Part shown: piece after piece, positions 54,501 through 62,855 of the stretch
Layout: each line of letters starts with the position of its first letter
Numbering within the stretch: position 1 is the first letter of the stretch
From: Verrucomicrobiota bacterium
GTDB lineage: Bacteria; Verrucomicrobiota; Verrucomicrobiia; Limisphaerales; JACRJZ01
DNA length: 64,000 bases
NCBI GenBank assembly: GCA_016219875.1
Contig: JACRJZ010000010.1
Span: 1 to 64,000 of the forward strand
Direction: 5' to 3'
Translations under genes and position numbers: made by a program
The notes under the pieces: model-generated
What the model was told of the DNA's origin: nothing
What the model saw: only the letters and a program-made list of their open reading frames with translations
Database searches by the model: none

Positions 54501-54722
54501 GAAGCTGTTGGTGTCGGGCGTGGCGACCGGGATGTACTGGCCCAGGTTGTTCGTGTTCGCCGCGCCCAAGCCCGGCAGGGAATCGACAAATTTCCGGAGC
54601 GGCGGGCTGTTGGCGTAGTTGGGCTTGGTGTAGTCGGGCACTTGGGCCCAACCCTGTTCAACCGCGCAGGACAGGACGGCGGCGGCCAGGCTGGCCGCGA
54701 TGAAGGAGGTTCGTGCTTTCAT
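51558..54722 (-). CDS. Secreted multicopper oxidase with three C-terminal FN3-like domains
   Basis: 1054 residues with a signal peptide (MKARTSFIAASLAAAVLSCA). Copper motifs in order: LHLHGIFGPW, MFYHDHAYG, IHWHLLNVQ and WHCHLLGHEENDMM, supplying the type 1, 2 and 3 sites with an axial Met. The cupredoxin part covers about residues 1-770; three fibronectin type III-like domains follow (each ~95 residues, e.g. LNLTWQDNGVSETGFRLERA). It probably oxidises phenolic or metal substrates outside the cell while the FN3 domains bind polymers or surfaces. The frame is open to 55097, but ATG 54722 gives a clean signal peptide. Confidence 0.9.
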   Translation of the reverse strand: MKARTSFIAASLAAAVLSCAVEQGWAQVPDYTKPNYANSPPLRKFVDSLPGLGAANTNNLGQYIPVATPDTNSFPGSDYYEIGLRDYAARMHSDLPVTGTKLRGYYQINGPDKSSQYLGPLIVAKRDRPVRVKFVNQLATGPAGNLFLPVDTTVMGAGAGPVMGENYTQNRATLHLHGIFGPWISDGTPHQWITPAGEVTSYPKGVSVVDVPDMPVQGSGSMTFYWPNQQSSRLMFYHDHAYGLTRLNVYAGEAAGYLLTDPAEQGLVNAGVVPADQIPLIIQDKTFVPGPAQLAATDPLWNTAQWGGLGNLWFPHVYQPNQDPKAVDGINPVGRWDYGALVWPPVNTNGPLPAISHVPEAFMDTPVVNGTAYPYLKVQPKAYRFRVLNACNDRMLNLQLYYAQGNAADPDGLHRTSGEPDMTRPGPAFYQIGNEGGLLPVPAVLNNPPQPIGYDTDTRSATLGNVNRYTLLLGPAERADIVVDFSAVPPGSKLILYNDAPAPLPLEDLRYDYYTGNPDLTAFGGAPSTLAGYGPNTRTLMQFQVEGTPAAALNTAALNTALAAAFASSQPALIVPAGVVADNALISAIAGQQYLNGIPIKVKTVTEGFDNLGRMSAVLGDTTVTMNNQGHATFGLTFDKPITETLPEGATEVWALVHRGVDTHVIHWHLLNVQVINRVDAAGVITPPDANELGWKESIRVNPFESLVVAVRAAKPALPFSVPNSVRPRDVTMPVDPVVNPLTDYGWEYVWHCHLLGHEENDMMRPLVLQVNNGVPTAPALLAAAVSGPPLALNLTWQDNGVSETGFRLERATVAGGVPGAYTLVAALGANVTSQRDATVVAGTTYSYRVCATGTAGNSAWASATVATPAVPTAPSAFGSSPSAITLKWADNSTDESGFELQRAAGTGAFGTLATVGPNVTAYTDASVAVGVSYSYRVRAFNVAGASAWIAATIGSATTETVPTAPTDTRLSGRLQTSLTVNWVDASSNERGFNIYRSTVATGPWQLVGTAGANTGSFPNSGLTANTTYFYQVTAFNSAGESAPSPIVSGKTAR

Positions 54723-55209
54723 GGTGTAGGTCTTTCTTTGGCTGGCGATGGTTTCAGTCGAAGACTGACTGACTGCAGGCCCGTCCGCGGGTTCGGTGCC
54801 GGGGAACGGTCGGAAAGCTCCCGGAACGGCCGGGAGCGAAAACGCGAGGCCCGCGATCCTGGACCGGTTCTCAGCCGATCCGTTTTGGCGCTGGGTCTCG
54901 GGACTCCGTAGGGGGAGCGGTTCGACGCTTTCGGGTTCAAGCCAGGTCCGCGTCACCGATCCCGTGCAGCGATCTTCCCAGTCCGGGCCGTGAGCCAGCC
55001 GGCGCGTCATCAGGCGCGCGGCGGCTGCGCTCACGTATCCGGACCGGGGGAACCGGGTTTCTCGGTGGCGGGCATCTGCATGGCAGCCAATCTGCATGGG
55101 AACCTGTTACTTCGAGCGCCGGGTGGTCGCTATTGGACCTTGGGCCAACATGGGCCACGGCCACGGTCGTTGACTTGCCTCCGGGTTTTCCGTAGAAAGC
55201 CACGACTTT
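54723..55209. other. Divergent non-coding region
   Basis: 487 bp between the leftward oxidase and the rightward epimerase. Apart from the promoter candidate at 55170-55198, no convincing gene or repeat is seen. Confidence 0.5.
55170..55198 (+). promoter_or_regulatory. Candidate promoter for the epimerase cluster
   Basis: TTGACT (55170-55175), 17-bp spacer, TAGAAA (55193-55198). The ATG at 55210 is only 12 bp beyond the -10 box, so the transcript would have almost no leader. Confidence 0.45.
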
Positions 55210-56127
55210 ATGTATCTGGTGACCGGCGGCCTGGGCTTTATTGGCAACGAACTGGTGCGACAACTTCAGCGTCAGGGCGAGAGCGTGGTTGTGCTCGACA
55301 ACCGCCGTCGCATGGCGCCGGACATCGGTGACTTGGCCGGCGTGCGAGTGGTGGACATCGATCTGACCCAGACGGCGGACGTGTTCGCCGCGGTGGCTTC
55401 TCTGAAACCCAAGGTTGTCATTCATCTCGCCGCCATCCATTTCATTCCGGAGTGCAACGGCCAGCCGGAGCTGACGCTGCGCGTGAACGTGGAGGCGACG
55501 CTGGGTCTGATGCGCGCGTGTGTCGAGGCGCGCGTCGAGCATTTCCTGCTCGCGTCCAGCGGCGCGATCTACGGGGACTCGCCCGAGCCCTTGTCGGAGG
55601 ACAGCCCGGTGGCGCCGGTGGATATTTACGGCTGGAGCAAACTGCACGCGGAGAACCTGGCCCGCTGGCAGGCGGAGCAATACGGACTGCGCGTCACCGC
55701 CTGCCGGTTGTTCAACAACTACGGCCCGCGCGAAACCAACGCCCATATCATCCCGGAGATCCTTCAACAGTTGAAGCTGGGTGACGTGTTGCACCTGGGC
55801 AACGTCAAGCCGCAGCGCGACTACATTCACACGGCGGACACGGCCAAGGCGCTGCGGTTGCTGGCCCAGGCGCCGCCGGACAAGTTCCAGGTGTTCAATA
55901 TCGCCAGCGGACATCACGCGTCGGTGGAGGAACTCGTCGCGCTGATGGCGGAGTTGCTCGGCCGGCCCCTGCGCATCGAGACGGATCGGTCGCGCTTTCG
56001 CAAGGCCGACAAACTCGTGCAAGTGGCGGCCATCGAGCGGCTGGCGGCGCGCCTGAATTGGAAGCCCGAGATCGGGCTGCGCGACGGGCTGGGCCAGTTG
56101 CTCCGCTACGAGAAACTGTTGGCGTGA
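55210..56127 (+). CDS. NAD-dependent epimerase/dehydratase (extended SDR)
   Basis: 305 residues. N-terminal NAD-binding GGLGFIG (GxxGxxG), then HLAAIHF, a Ser in LLASSGAIYGD and the catalytic YGWSK (Y-x3-K). It is a UDP-sugar epimerase or dehydratase of the GalE/RfbB class. The next gene begins 13 bp after the stop, and a glycosyltransferase follows, so it probably makes a nucleotide sugar for surface glycan assembly. Confidence 0.9.
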   Translation: MYLVTGGLGFIGNELVRQLQRQGESVVVLDNRRRMAPDIGDLAGVRVVDIDLTQTADVFAAVASLKPKVVIHLAAIHFIPECNGQPELTLRVNVEATLGLMRACVEARVEHFLLASSGAIYGDSPEPLSEDSPVAPVDIYGWSKLHAENLARWQAEQYGLRVTACRLFNNYGPRETNAHIIPEILQQLKLGDVLHLGNVKPQRDYIHTADTAKALRLLAQAPPDKFQVFNIASGHHASVEELVALMAELLGRPLRIETDRSRFRKADKLVQVAAIERLAARLNWKPEIGLRDGLGQLLRYEKLLA

Positions 56128-56140
56128 GAGAGGCCGCACG

Positions 56141-57040
56141 TTGAAGAAGCTCCTCGCCTATCTGTCGAACTGGATTCGGATGCCGGTCCGCGTCCGCGAC
56201 ATGGAAACGCGGCTGGAGCGGCTGACGTTTGACGTGGGCTGCGTGCAGGCGCGGCTGGCGGCGGCCGGACAGAAGGACGGGGGCTTTCCGGGCGCGGCGG
56301 AGTTTCAGGTTTTTTCCCAGGCTGGCGACGACGGCATCCTTCAACACATGGTTCATCATGTCCCGATTGCGGAGAAGTTTTTCGTCGAGTTCGGCATCCA
56401 AAACTACCGCGAGTCGAACACCCGCTTTCTGCTGCTCAAGGACAACTGGCGCGGCTTGGTCATGGACGGCAGCGCGAAGGACATCGCGCGCGTGAAGCAG
56501 GATCCCCTCTACCTCCGGCACGACCTGGCTGCGGCGTGCGAATTCATCACCGCCGCGAACATCAACGCCCTCTTGCAGCGCCACGTGCCGGGCCGTCAGA
56601 TTGGCCTGCTCAGCATCGACATCGACGGCAATGACTACTGGATTTGGAAGGCCATCGACAGCGTGGAGCCGGCCATCGTGGTGACGGAATACAACCACCG
56701 CTTCGGCCCAGAGCGCGCGGTCACGATTCCCTACCGCCCGGATTTCGTGCGCCCGGAGCGGCATGCGACGCGGATTTGCTACGGCGCTTCACTCAAGGCG
56801 CTCTGGCTGCTGGCGCAGCAAAAGGGTTACGACCTCGTGGCCTGCAACCGTTATGGGAACAATGCCTTTTGGGTGAAGACGGACCTGCGGCCCGCGGCCA
56901 TCGCCGCATTGCGTCCGGAACAGGCGTTCGTGGCCGGCCAATTCCGCGAAGCCTGGGACGAGTCCGGCGAGCCGCTCCGCCCGGAACAAGAGCAGGCGCT
57001 GCTGCGCGGCCTGGAATTGGTCGAGGTGGACGGGCGATGA
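56141..57040 (+). CDS. FkbM-like methyltransferase-fold protein
   Basis: 299 residues with a TTG start (KKLLAYLSNW). The core FFVEFGIQNYRESNTRFLL, followed by WRGLVMDGS and LLSIDIDGNDYWIWKAI, resembles FkbM-type O-methyltransferases, in which an acidic Glu/Asp-rich SAM site follows an EFG-type strand. The glycine-rich motif is weak, so catalysis is not assured. It overlaps the glycosyltransferase start by 4 bp (ATGA), indicating coupling in a surface-sugar operon. Confidence 0.65.
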   Translation: MKKLLAYLSNWIRMPVRVRDMETRLERLTFDVGCVQARLAAAGQKDGGFPGAAEFQVFSQAGDDGILQHMVHHVPIAEKFFVEFGIQNYRESNTRFLLLKDNWRGLVMDGSAKDIARVKQDPLYLRHDLAAACEFITAANINALLQRHVPGRQIGLLSIDIDGNDYWIWKAIDSVEPAIVVTEYNHRFGPERAVTIPYRPDFVRPERHATRICYGASLKALWLLAQQKGYDLVACNRYGNNAFWVKTDLRPAAIAALRPEQAFVAGQFREAWDESGEPLRPEQEQALLRGLELVEVDGR

Positions 57041-58221
57041 AGATCGGCCTCCTCAACATGGGCGGCGCCGCTTGGACCGGCGGCGTGACCTACCTGAAGA
57101 ACCTCAGCTTCGCGATCAAGAACGCCGGCCCGCCCGACGTGAAGCTGGCGCTCGTGACCAGCGCCAGCGAGGACCAGCAGCACCTCGATTATCTCCAGTC
57201 CAGCTTCGACGACATCGTGCGTTTTGAGGAGTTCGGGACCAAGAAGTTCACCCCCGCTTTTTTCGTCCGGCTGGCGGCGTACTTGGCCTGCGGGCACGAC
57301 CTGATGAATGCCCGACGGATGAGCCGCGCCTGCCAAGCAGCAGGGATTGCGGTGATGTTCGGCAACGGGTTGTCCAAGCGGCTGGCCATTCCCGCGGTGG
57401 GCTGGTTTCCCGACTTCCAGCACGTCGATCTCGCCTCCCTGTATTCCCGGCAGGAACGCGTGGCGCGCGACCAGTTGGTCTGGCGCATGGCGCGCAACTG
57501 CACCCTCGTGGTCTTCAGCAGCCATCACGCGAAACGCATCTTCGAGCGCCTCCAACCGCGGCACGCCGCCAAGGCCCGCGTCATGCACTTCGTCGCGCAC
57601 CTGCCCCACGATCTGGTGTCGCGCGACCCGGATTACGTGGTGGAGAAGTTCAAGCTCGGGCGGAAGTTCTTCTACATGCCGAACCAGTTTTGGCGGCACA
57701 AGAACCACCTCAACGTCTTCAAGGCGGTCCACCTCCTGCGCCAGCAAGGCGTGACCGTGGACCTGGCCTGCTCCGGCAACATGTATGAAAACCGCGACCC
57801 GCAGCACAAGGACATGCTCACGGGCTACCTCAAAGAGAACGGCCTGACCGAGCGGGTCCGGCTGCTGGGCTTCGTCGATTTCGCGGACGTGTACGGCCTG
57901 ATGCGCAAGTCCTGCTGCGTGATCAACCCGTCGCACTACGAAGGCTGGAGCACGACGGTGGAAGAAGCCAAGACGCTGGGCAAGCCGCTGCTGCTTTCGG
58001 ACATCGAAGTGCATCGCGAGCAAGACCCGGCGGAGGCGGCCTTCTTCGATCCGCACCAGCCGGAGTCCATCGCGGTGGCCATGAAGGCGGCGTGGGAGAA
58101 ATATCCCGAAGGCCCGCATCTGCGATTTGAGGAAACCGCGCGGCAAGTCTATCAGCAGCGCCTCGCCACGTTCGCCCGCGAGTTCCTCGACATCTGTGAG
58201 GAAGCCCTGCGGCGAGGGTGA
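57037..58221 (+). CDS. Group 1 (GT4-like) glycosyltransferase
   Basis: 394 residues. N-terminal MKIGLLNMGGAAWTGGVTYL is the acceptor-side fold. FFYMPNQFWRHKNHLNVFKA, LLGFVDFADVYGLM and NPSHYEGWSTTVEEAKTLGKP form the donor-binding half with the E-x7-E-type segment. It would add a sugar from a nucleotide donor to a glycan or lipid acceptor. Its start overlaps the previous stop. Confidence 0.9.
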   Translation: MKIGLLNMGGAAWTGGVTYLKNLSFAIKNAGPPDVKLALVTSASEDQQHLDYLQSSFDDIVRFEEFGTKKFTPAFFVRLAAYLACGHDLMNARRMSRACQAAGIAVMFGNGLSKRLAIPAVGWFPDFQHVDLASLYSRQERVARDQLVWRMARNCTLVVFSSHHAKRIFERLQPRHAAKARVMHFVAHLPHDLVSRDPDYVVEKFKLGRKFFYMPNQFWRHKNHLNVFKAVHLLRQQGVTVDLACSGNMYENRDPQHKDMLTGYLKENGLTERVRLLGFVDFADVYGLMRKSCCVINPSHYEGWSTTVEEAKTLGKPLLLSDIEVHREQDPAEAAFFDPHQPESIAVAMKAAWEKYPEGPHLRFEETARQVYQQRLATFAREFLDICEEALRRG

Positions 58222-58269
58222 CGCGGAAATAAACTGCAACCGCGGAGCGGCCTGCGGCGTCTTGCAGCC

Positions 58270-58980
58270 ATGAACGACAACATGTCCATGCCGTCCGTCA
58301 CAGCAGAGGCCGAGCCTCCGGTGATCCCGCCGCCTGCCCCTCCCTCCATGCCCACGCGTCGCCGGCACTGGTGGGTCTATGCGCTTTGCGGGGCCGGCGC
58401 GCTGGTGTTCGCGGGCTTGCTGGTCGTGGTCGCGCTCGTCGGCTACTGGAAGTCGCTGGTGAGGAATTACACTTCGCCGTCCGCCCAGACGATGCCCGTG
58501 GTGTTGGCGTCGCCCACCGGCTTGGAGGAATTGGTCCGCAGTTGGACGGAGTTCCGCCTGGGCGTGGAGGACGGCACCGCCACCCAGCCGTTCCAACTGA
58601 CCGCCGACGACCTGAACCAACTCATCGCGATGAACCCCAAGCTGAAGGCCCACGCGCGCCTCACGATCACCAACGGCCAGGTGTTCGGCCAGTTCACCCT
58701 CCCGCTCGACCAAGTGAAGCAGCGCGAACTCAAGGGCCGATACTTGAACGGCTTGGCGCGGCTGGGGCTGCAATTCCAGGACGGCTGGTTGACCGTGAAC
58801 GTCGTCGAACTGAAGGCCAACGGGAAGCCCGTCCCCAAATGGATTCTCAGGAAGCTGGGCCGGGAGAACCTGGCCAAAGACCTCGACAAGAGCCAGGAGA
58901 CGGTCGGCTTCCTCCAGAAGCTTGACCGCATTGACGTCGAGGGCGATCGGATCCTGCTCAAACCGCTGGCGAAGAACTGA
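58270..58980 (+). CDS. Single-pass membrane protein of unknown function
   Basis: 236 residues: a Pro-rich cytoplasmic N-terminus (EPPVIPPPAPPSMPTRRR), one membrane helix (WVYALCGAGALVFAGLLVVVALVGY), then an extracytoplasmic domain with alternating beta strands (ARLTITNGQVFGQFTLPLDQ). No known catalytic motif. It lies 48 bp after the glycosyltransferase and may belong to the same operon. Confidence 0.75.
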   Translation: MNDNMSMPSVTAEAEPPVIPPPAPPSMPTRRRHWWVYALCGAGALVFAGLLVVVALVGYWKSLVRNYTSPSAQTMPVVLASPTGLEELVRSWTEFRLGVEDGTATQPFQLTADDLNQLIAMNPKLKAHARLTITNGQVFGQFTLPLDQVKQRELKGRYLNGLARLGLQFQDGWLTVNVVELKANGKPVPKWILRKLGRENLAKDLDKSQETVGFLQKLDRIDVEGDRILLKPLAKN

Positions 58981-59078
58981 CGGCCTCCACCGCGGGAGGT
59001 CGTGCCGCCGCAAACCTCCCACAAGAAAGAGGATCGTCCGCCCGGTCGCGCTCAGGATCGATGCAACGACCCCTGGTC

Positions 59079-59319
59079 CGTAGCCGCCGACGTGAGGAGG
59101 CTCTGTCATTGATTGCGGATTGCGGATTTGAAGAATGGAGCCTGCCAAGGAACGGTGACGGCAGACGTGCGAAACCAGAAAGAGAAAGCGAATGCGAGAG
59201 CGACGGAAGTTCACACTTTTAAAAGTGTGAACTTTCATTTTCGATACCGAACCGGCCAAGTTCCTTGGCCCGATGCAGTACTATCGGTTGCTCCGACTCT
59301 CCTCACATCGGCGGCTACG
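59079..59319. repeat. Palindromic repeat family A, copy 3, split by an insert
   Basis: Left arm CGTAGCCGCCGACGTGAGGA... at 59079-59103 and the complementary right arm at 59295-59319 match family A, but the loop is ~190 bp instead of ~17. The repeat appears to have been opened by inserted sequence. Confidence 0.75.
59207..59234. repeat. 28-bp perfect palindrome
   Basis: AAGTTCACACTTTT (59207-59220) followed directly by its exact reverse complement (59221-59234), no loop. It is much more AT-rich than its surroundings. It could be an operator, the joined ends of a small element, or a cruciform. Confidence 0.85.
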
Positions 59320-59402
59320 CCTTCTTGAAGCGGTCCCGGACGCGCTCGTCCGGCCCCGGATTTTTCAGTAGGCAATCCCTTGCCCTTTGCTAGTGTGCGG
59401 TC

Positions 59403-59891
59403 ATGCGAACGGCGATCTACCCGGGCAGTTTTGACCCGGTCACCAACGGCCATCTGGACATCGTCCAGCGGGCGGCCAAGCTTTTTGACCGGGTGATCGT
59501 AGCCGTGGCCCACAATGAGAACAAAAAGCCGCTCTTCACCCCTGCCGAGCGCCATGAGCTTGTCCGCCAGTGCGTCCGCCACCTTCCCAACGTCTCGACC
59601 GATTGCTTCAACGACCTGCTGGTGGACTACGTCGAGCGCAAGGGGGGCGACGCCATCATCCGCGGGCTGCGGGCGGTGTCGGACTTTGAGTTCGAGTTCC
59701 AGCTTGCCTTGATGAACCGCAAGTTGAACGACCGGCTGGAAACCATTTTCATGATGCCCAAGGACACCTACACGTTCCTCAGCTCGAGCATCGTCAAGGA
59801 GATCGCCCGCCTGGGCGGCAACGTGGACTGTTTCGTGCCGGAGCCGGTCCAGCAGGCGTTGGCGCGCAAGATTTCAACCCCAGCGCTGTGA
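59403..59891 (+). CDS. coaD: Phosphopantetheine adenylyltransferase
   Basis: 162 residues starting MRTAIYPGSFDPVTNGHLDI, with the nucleotidyltransferase T/HxGH equivalent TNGH and the C-terminal YTFLSSSIVKEIARLGG. It makes dephospho-CoA from ATP and 4'-phosphopantetheine. First of five co-directional genes leading to fabH; the gap to the next is 8 bp. Confidence 0.97.
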   Translation: MRTAIYPGSFDPVTNGHLDIVQRAAKLFDRVIVAVAHNENKKPLFTPAERHELVRQCVRHLPNVSTDCFNDLLVDYVERKGGDAIIRGLRAVSDFEFEFQLALMNRKLNDRLETIFMMPKDTYTFLSSSIVKEIARLGGNVDCFVPEPVQQALARKISTPAL

Positions 59892-59899
59892 GGTGAGCC

Positions 59900-60388
59900 A
59901 TGCGTGTCCTGACCGTCAATCTCCGTCATCTGGCGACCCAAAGCCTCCGTCTGGAGGGCGAGCTCCGCCCGGCCGAACTGGAACTGGAGGGGCTTGACCC
60001 GCTGGTGCGCGTGTCCGGCGTGGTGAGCTTCGATCTCGAAGTGCAAAAGATGGACGACGGCCTGCTGATCACCGGCCGGGTCGCCACGTGGCTGGAGTGC
60101 GACTGCGTGCGGTGTCTGAAAACCTTCGCCGTGCCGGTGGACCTGGACAATTATGCCGTGCAGTTGCCGCTGGAAGGAGAGGATGCCGTGCTCCGGGACG
60201 GGGACTTCGTGGACTTGACGCCCTATTTGCGCGAAGATATTGTCCTCGCGTTTCCGCAACATCCGTTGTGCGGACCCGGATGCGCCGGCCTGGATCAGAA
60301 GCCGTCCCCGGGTGGTCAAGCCCAGCCCGGCCAAGAGTCCCAGACGACTTCCTCCGTGTGGGCCGTGTTGAATGATCTGAAACTTTGA
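59900..60388 (+). CDS. DUF177/YceD-family protein
   Basis: 162 residues. Conserved CDCVRCLKTF (C-x2-C) and, near the C-terminus, CGPGC (C-x3-C) with FPQHPLC before it. The family regularly precedes rpmF, as here (9-bp gap), and has been linked to 23S rRNA accumulation; that role is from the family, not visible here. Confidence 0.9.
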   Translation: MRVLTVNLRHLATQSLRLEGELRPAELELEGLDPLVRVSGVVSFDLEVQKMDDGLLITGRVATWLECDCVRCLKTFAVPVDLDNYAVQLPLEGEDAVLRDGDFVDLTPYLREDIVLAFPQHPLCGPGCAGLDQKPSPGGQAQPGQESQTTSSVWAVLNDLKL

Positions 60389-60397
60389 GACGATTTT

Positions 60398-60586
60398 ATG
60401 GGTGTACCAAAAAGAAAACCGTCGCGCAGCCGTCAACGAATGCGGCGCGCTTACAACAGCGTGCTGAAGCTGCCTCAACTCACCACCTGCCCGCAATGCG
60501 GCGAGCCGTACATGCCGCACCGCGTGTGCCCGGCGTGCGGCTTCTACAAGGGCCGCCAGGTCCTCACCGTCACCGCGCAGGGTTAA
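60398..60586 (+). CDS. rpmF: 50S ribosomal protein L32
   Basis: 62 residues: MGVPKRKPSRSRQRMRRAYN, then the zinc ribbon CPQC ... CPAC. It is normal in length and in the usual DUF177-rpmF-plsX order. Confidence 0.97.
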   Translation: MGVPKRKPSRSRQRMRRAYNSVLKLPQLTTCPQCGEPYMPHRVCPACGFYKGRQVLTVTAQG

Positions 60587-60634
60587 TGGTTCAAGCAGCG
60601 CCGGCTCGTCCTTCGTCCGGCGCTCTTTCCATTT

Positions 60635-61711
60635 ATGCGAATCGTAGTCGATGTCATGGGCGGCGACCACGGGAGTGGGGTTGTCGTCGATGGCGTCAAG
60701 GCGGCGCTCCAAGCGCCGGGCAACGAACGCATCCGGCAGGTCTTCCTTGTCGGTAACGAAGCCGAGATCAGGCCCGCCCTCGCGGGAAGGCCTGATCCGC
60801 GCTTGGAGGTGGTCCATGCCTCCGAAGTGCTGGCGATGGAGGAGAAGCCGGTCGTCGGCCTGCGCAAAAAGAAGGACTGCTCGATCGCCCGCGCGGTCGA
60901 GTTGGTGAAGGACGGCAAGGCCGACGCCGTGATCTCCCCCGGCAACACCGGCGGGGTGGTCGCGGCGGCGACGCTCAAGTTGCGCCCGCTGCCCGGCGTG
61001 GACCGTCCGGGCATCGTCGCCGTCATGCCAGCCCCGGACAACGATTTCGTCCTCCTGGACGCCGGGGCCAACATCGACTGCCGCCCGCGCCACTTGCTCC
61101 ATTACGCGATCATGGGATCGCTCTACTCGCAGCACATCCTCGGCTACAAGAATCCGCGGGTGGGCCTCCTCAGCGTTGGCACGGAGGACGTGAAGGGCAA
61201 CGAACTGACCCTCGAGGCCTTCAAGCTCTGCAAGCAGATCGACGGCATCAATTTCATCGGGAACGTCGAGGGCCACGACTTGTTCTCCAACCGCGTCGAT
61301 GTCGTCGTCTGCGACGGCTTTGTCGGCAACATCGTGCTCAAGACGTGCGAAAGCCTGGCCCACGGGTTCTTTGACTGGCTCAAACGCGAGTTGAAGAAAG
61401 CCCCACACCGGGCCATCGGCGCGTTTCTCGCCCAGGCGGCCTTCCGCACCATCAAGCGCCGCGTCGATCCCGACAACATCGGCGGCGCCCCACTGCTGGG
61501 CTTGAACGGCAGCGTCATGATCGCCCACGGCTCGGCCAGCGCGAAAGCGATCACGAACGCCTTGCGGGTCACGACCGAAACCCTTAGCCACCGCCTGGCC
61601 GATCACATTCAGCAGGAAATTGCCAAGGCCAACCAGAAGTTGGACAAGGCCAACCCCACCCCGCCAGAACCTGCGCCCGCTTCAGCCGAGCCAGAGCTGG
61701 CTTCCACATGA
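60635..61711 (+). CDS. plsX: Phosphate acyltransferase PlsX
   Basis: 358 residues beginning MRIVVDVMGGDHGSGVVVDG, with SPGNTGGVVAAATLKL and LLDAGANIDCRPRHL. It converts acyl-ACP to acyl-phosphate for phospholipid synthesis. A Pro/Ala-rich tail (PEPAPASAEPEL) extends the C-terminus. The stop overlaps the fabH start by 4 bp (ATGA). Confidence 0.97.
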   Translation: MRIVVDVMGGDHGSGVVVDGVKAALQAPGNERIRQVFLVGNEAEIRPALAGRPDPRLEVVHASEVLAMEEKPVVGLRKKKDCSIARAVELVKDGKADAVISPGNTGGVVAAATLKLRPLPGVDRPGIVAVMPAPDNDFVLLDAGANIDCRPRHLLHYAIMGSLYSQHILGYKNPRVGLLSVGTEDVKGNELTLEAFKLCKQIDGINFIGNVEGHDLFSNRVDVVVCDGFVGNIVLKTCESLAHGFFDWLKRELKKAPHRAIGAFLAQAAFRTIKRRVDPDNIGGAPLLGLNGSVMIAHGSASAKAITNALRVTTETLSHRLADHIQQEIAKANQKLDKANPTPPEPAPASAEPELAST

Positions 61712-62736
61712 AAACGGCAAAGTTCAAAAACCCCCGCGCTTCCCACGGATTCCAGGGCCGTACTTGTTCCATCGCCGCCGTCGGCTCTTGCGTCCCGGAG
61801 CGCCGTCTCACGAACGCAGATTTGGAGAAGTCGGTGGACACGTCTGACGAGTGGATTGTCACCCGCACCGGCATCCGCGAGCGCCGCATTGCCGGCCCGC
61901 AGGAATACACTTCCGACCTCGCCGCCAAGGCCGCCGCCACCGCCCTGCAGCGGGCCGGCGTCACGGCGGACCAGATCGACCTGATCATTGTGGCCACAAT
62001 CACGCCGGACATGGGCTTTCCGGCCACGGCCTGCTTGGTGCAGCAGAAGATCGGGGCCAAGCGCGCGGCCGCCTTTGACCTGGAAGCGGCCTGCTCCGGT
62101 TTCATCTACGCGCTGGAGGTCGGCCAGCAGTTCATCATGTCCTGCACCTACAACACGGTGCTCGTCATCGGCGCGGAGAAGCTTTCTTCCATTGTCAACT
62201 GGCAGGACCGCAACACCTGCGTCCTCTTCGGCGACGGCGCGGGTGCAGCCGTTCTGCAACACCGCCCCAGCGCCCACGGCCTGCTCACCGTCTGCATGGG
62301 CGCCGACGGCGGCAAGGCTTCGCTCATTTCCATGCCCGGCGGCGGCAGCCTCCATCCGGCCTCGATGCAGACCGTGGTGTCCGGCATGCACTTCCTGCGC
62401 ATGGAAGGCAAAGAGGTTTTCAAGAGCGCCGTCACCGCCATGTGTACCGCGGCGGAGGAGGCCCTGCGCCGGTGCGAGATCGATGTCTCCCAGATCAAGT
62501 GCATCATCCCGCACCAGGCCAACCGGCGCATCATTGACGCCGTGGCGGACCGGTTGGGCGCCAAGCCGGAACAGGTCTTTCTGAATCTGGAAAAGTACGG
62601 CAACACCTCGGCCGCGTCCGTGGCCATCGCCCTGGACGAGGCCGTGCAACTGGGCCGCATCCAGCGAGGCGATCTGGTGCTGTTGATGGCCTTCGGCGCC
62701 GGCCTGACCTGGGGGGCGGCGGTGATCGAGTGGTGA
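61708..62736 (+). CDS. fabH: 3-oxoacyl-ACP synthase III (FabH)
   Basis: 342 residues. The catalytic triad is visible: Cys in EAACSGFIYAL, His in IPHQANRRI and Asn in KYGNTSAASV. It starts fatty-acid elongation by condensing acetyl-CoA or another primer with malonyl-ACP. The N-terminus (KTAKFKNPRASHGFQGRTC) is about 15 residues longer than typical; no better start is obvious and the overlap with plsX supports ATG 61708. Confidence 0.97.
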   Translation: MKTAKFKNPRASHGFQGRTCSIAAVGSCVPERRLTNADLEKSVDTSDEWIVTRTGIRERRIAGPQEYTSDLAAKAAATALQRAGVTADQIDLIIVATITPDMGFPATACLVQQKIGAKRAAAFDLEAACSGFIYALEVGQQFIMSCTYNTVLVIGAEKLSSIVNWQDRNTCVLFGDGAGAAVLQHRPSAHGLLTVCMGADGGKASLISMPGGGSLHPASMQTVVSGMHFLRMEGKEVFKSAVTAMCTAAEEALRRCEIDVSQIKCIIPHQANRRIIDAVADRLGAKPEQVFLNLEKYGNTSAASVAIALDEAVQLGRIQRGDLVLLMAFGAGLTWGAAVIEW

Positions 62737-62855
62737 TCTCGCGCGACCAGGCGATCACCGAAGGCACGCGGACCACTTCGTCCGCCCCAGCGGGCCAATG
62801 GCGCTGGCCCTCTCTGGAATTCCGGAGCCAATTTCAAAGCGGTCGCAGTCAACGC

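Larger units (their letters stand above)
58981..59402. other. Non-coding region with nested repeats before coaD
   Basis: 422 bp containing split repeat A copy 3 (59079-59319) and, inside it, a 28-bp perfect palindrome (59207-59234) and a short AATCCGCAATC-type run (59111-59127, reverse sense). No coding frame and no confident terminator. Confidence 0.6.

Noticed and set aside
54723..55097. Extension of the multicopper oxidase start to 55097
   Set aside because: It would bury a clear signal peptide 125 residues inside the protein.
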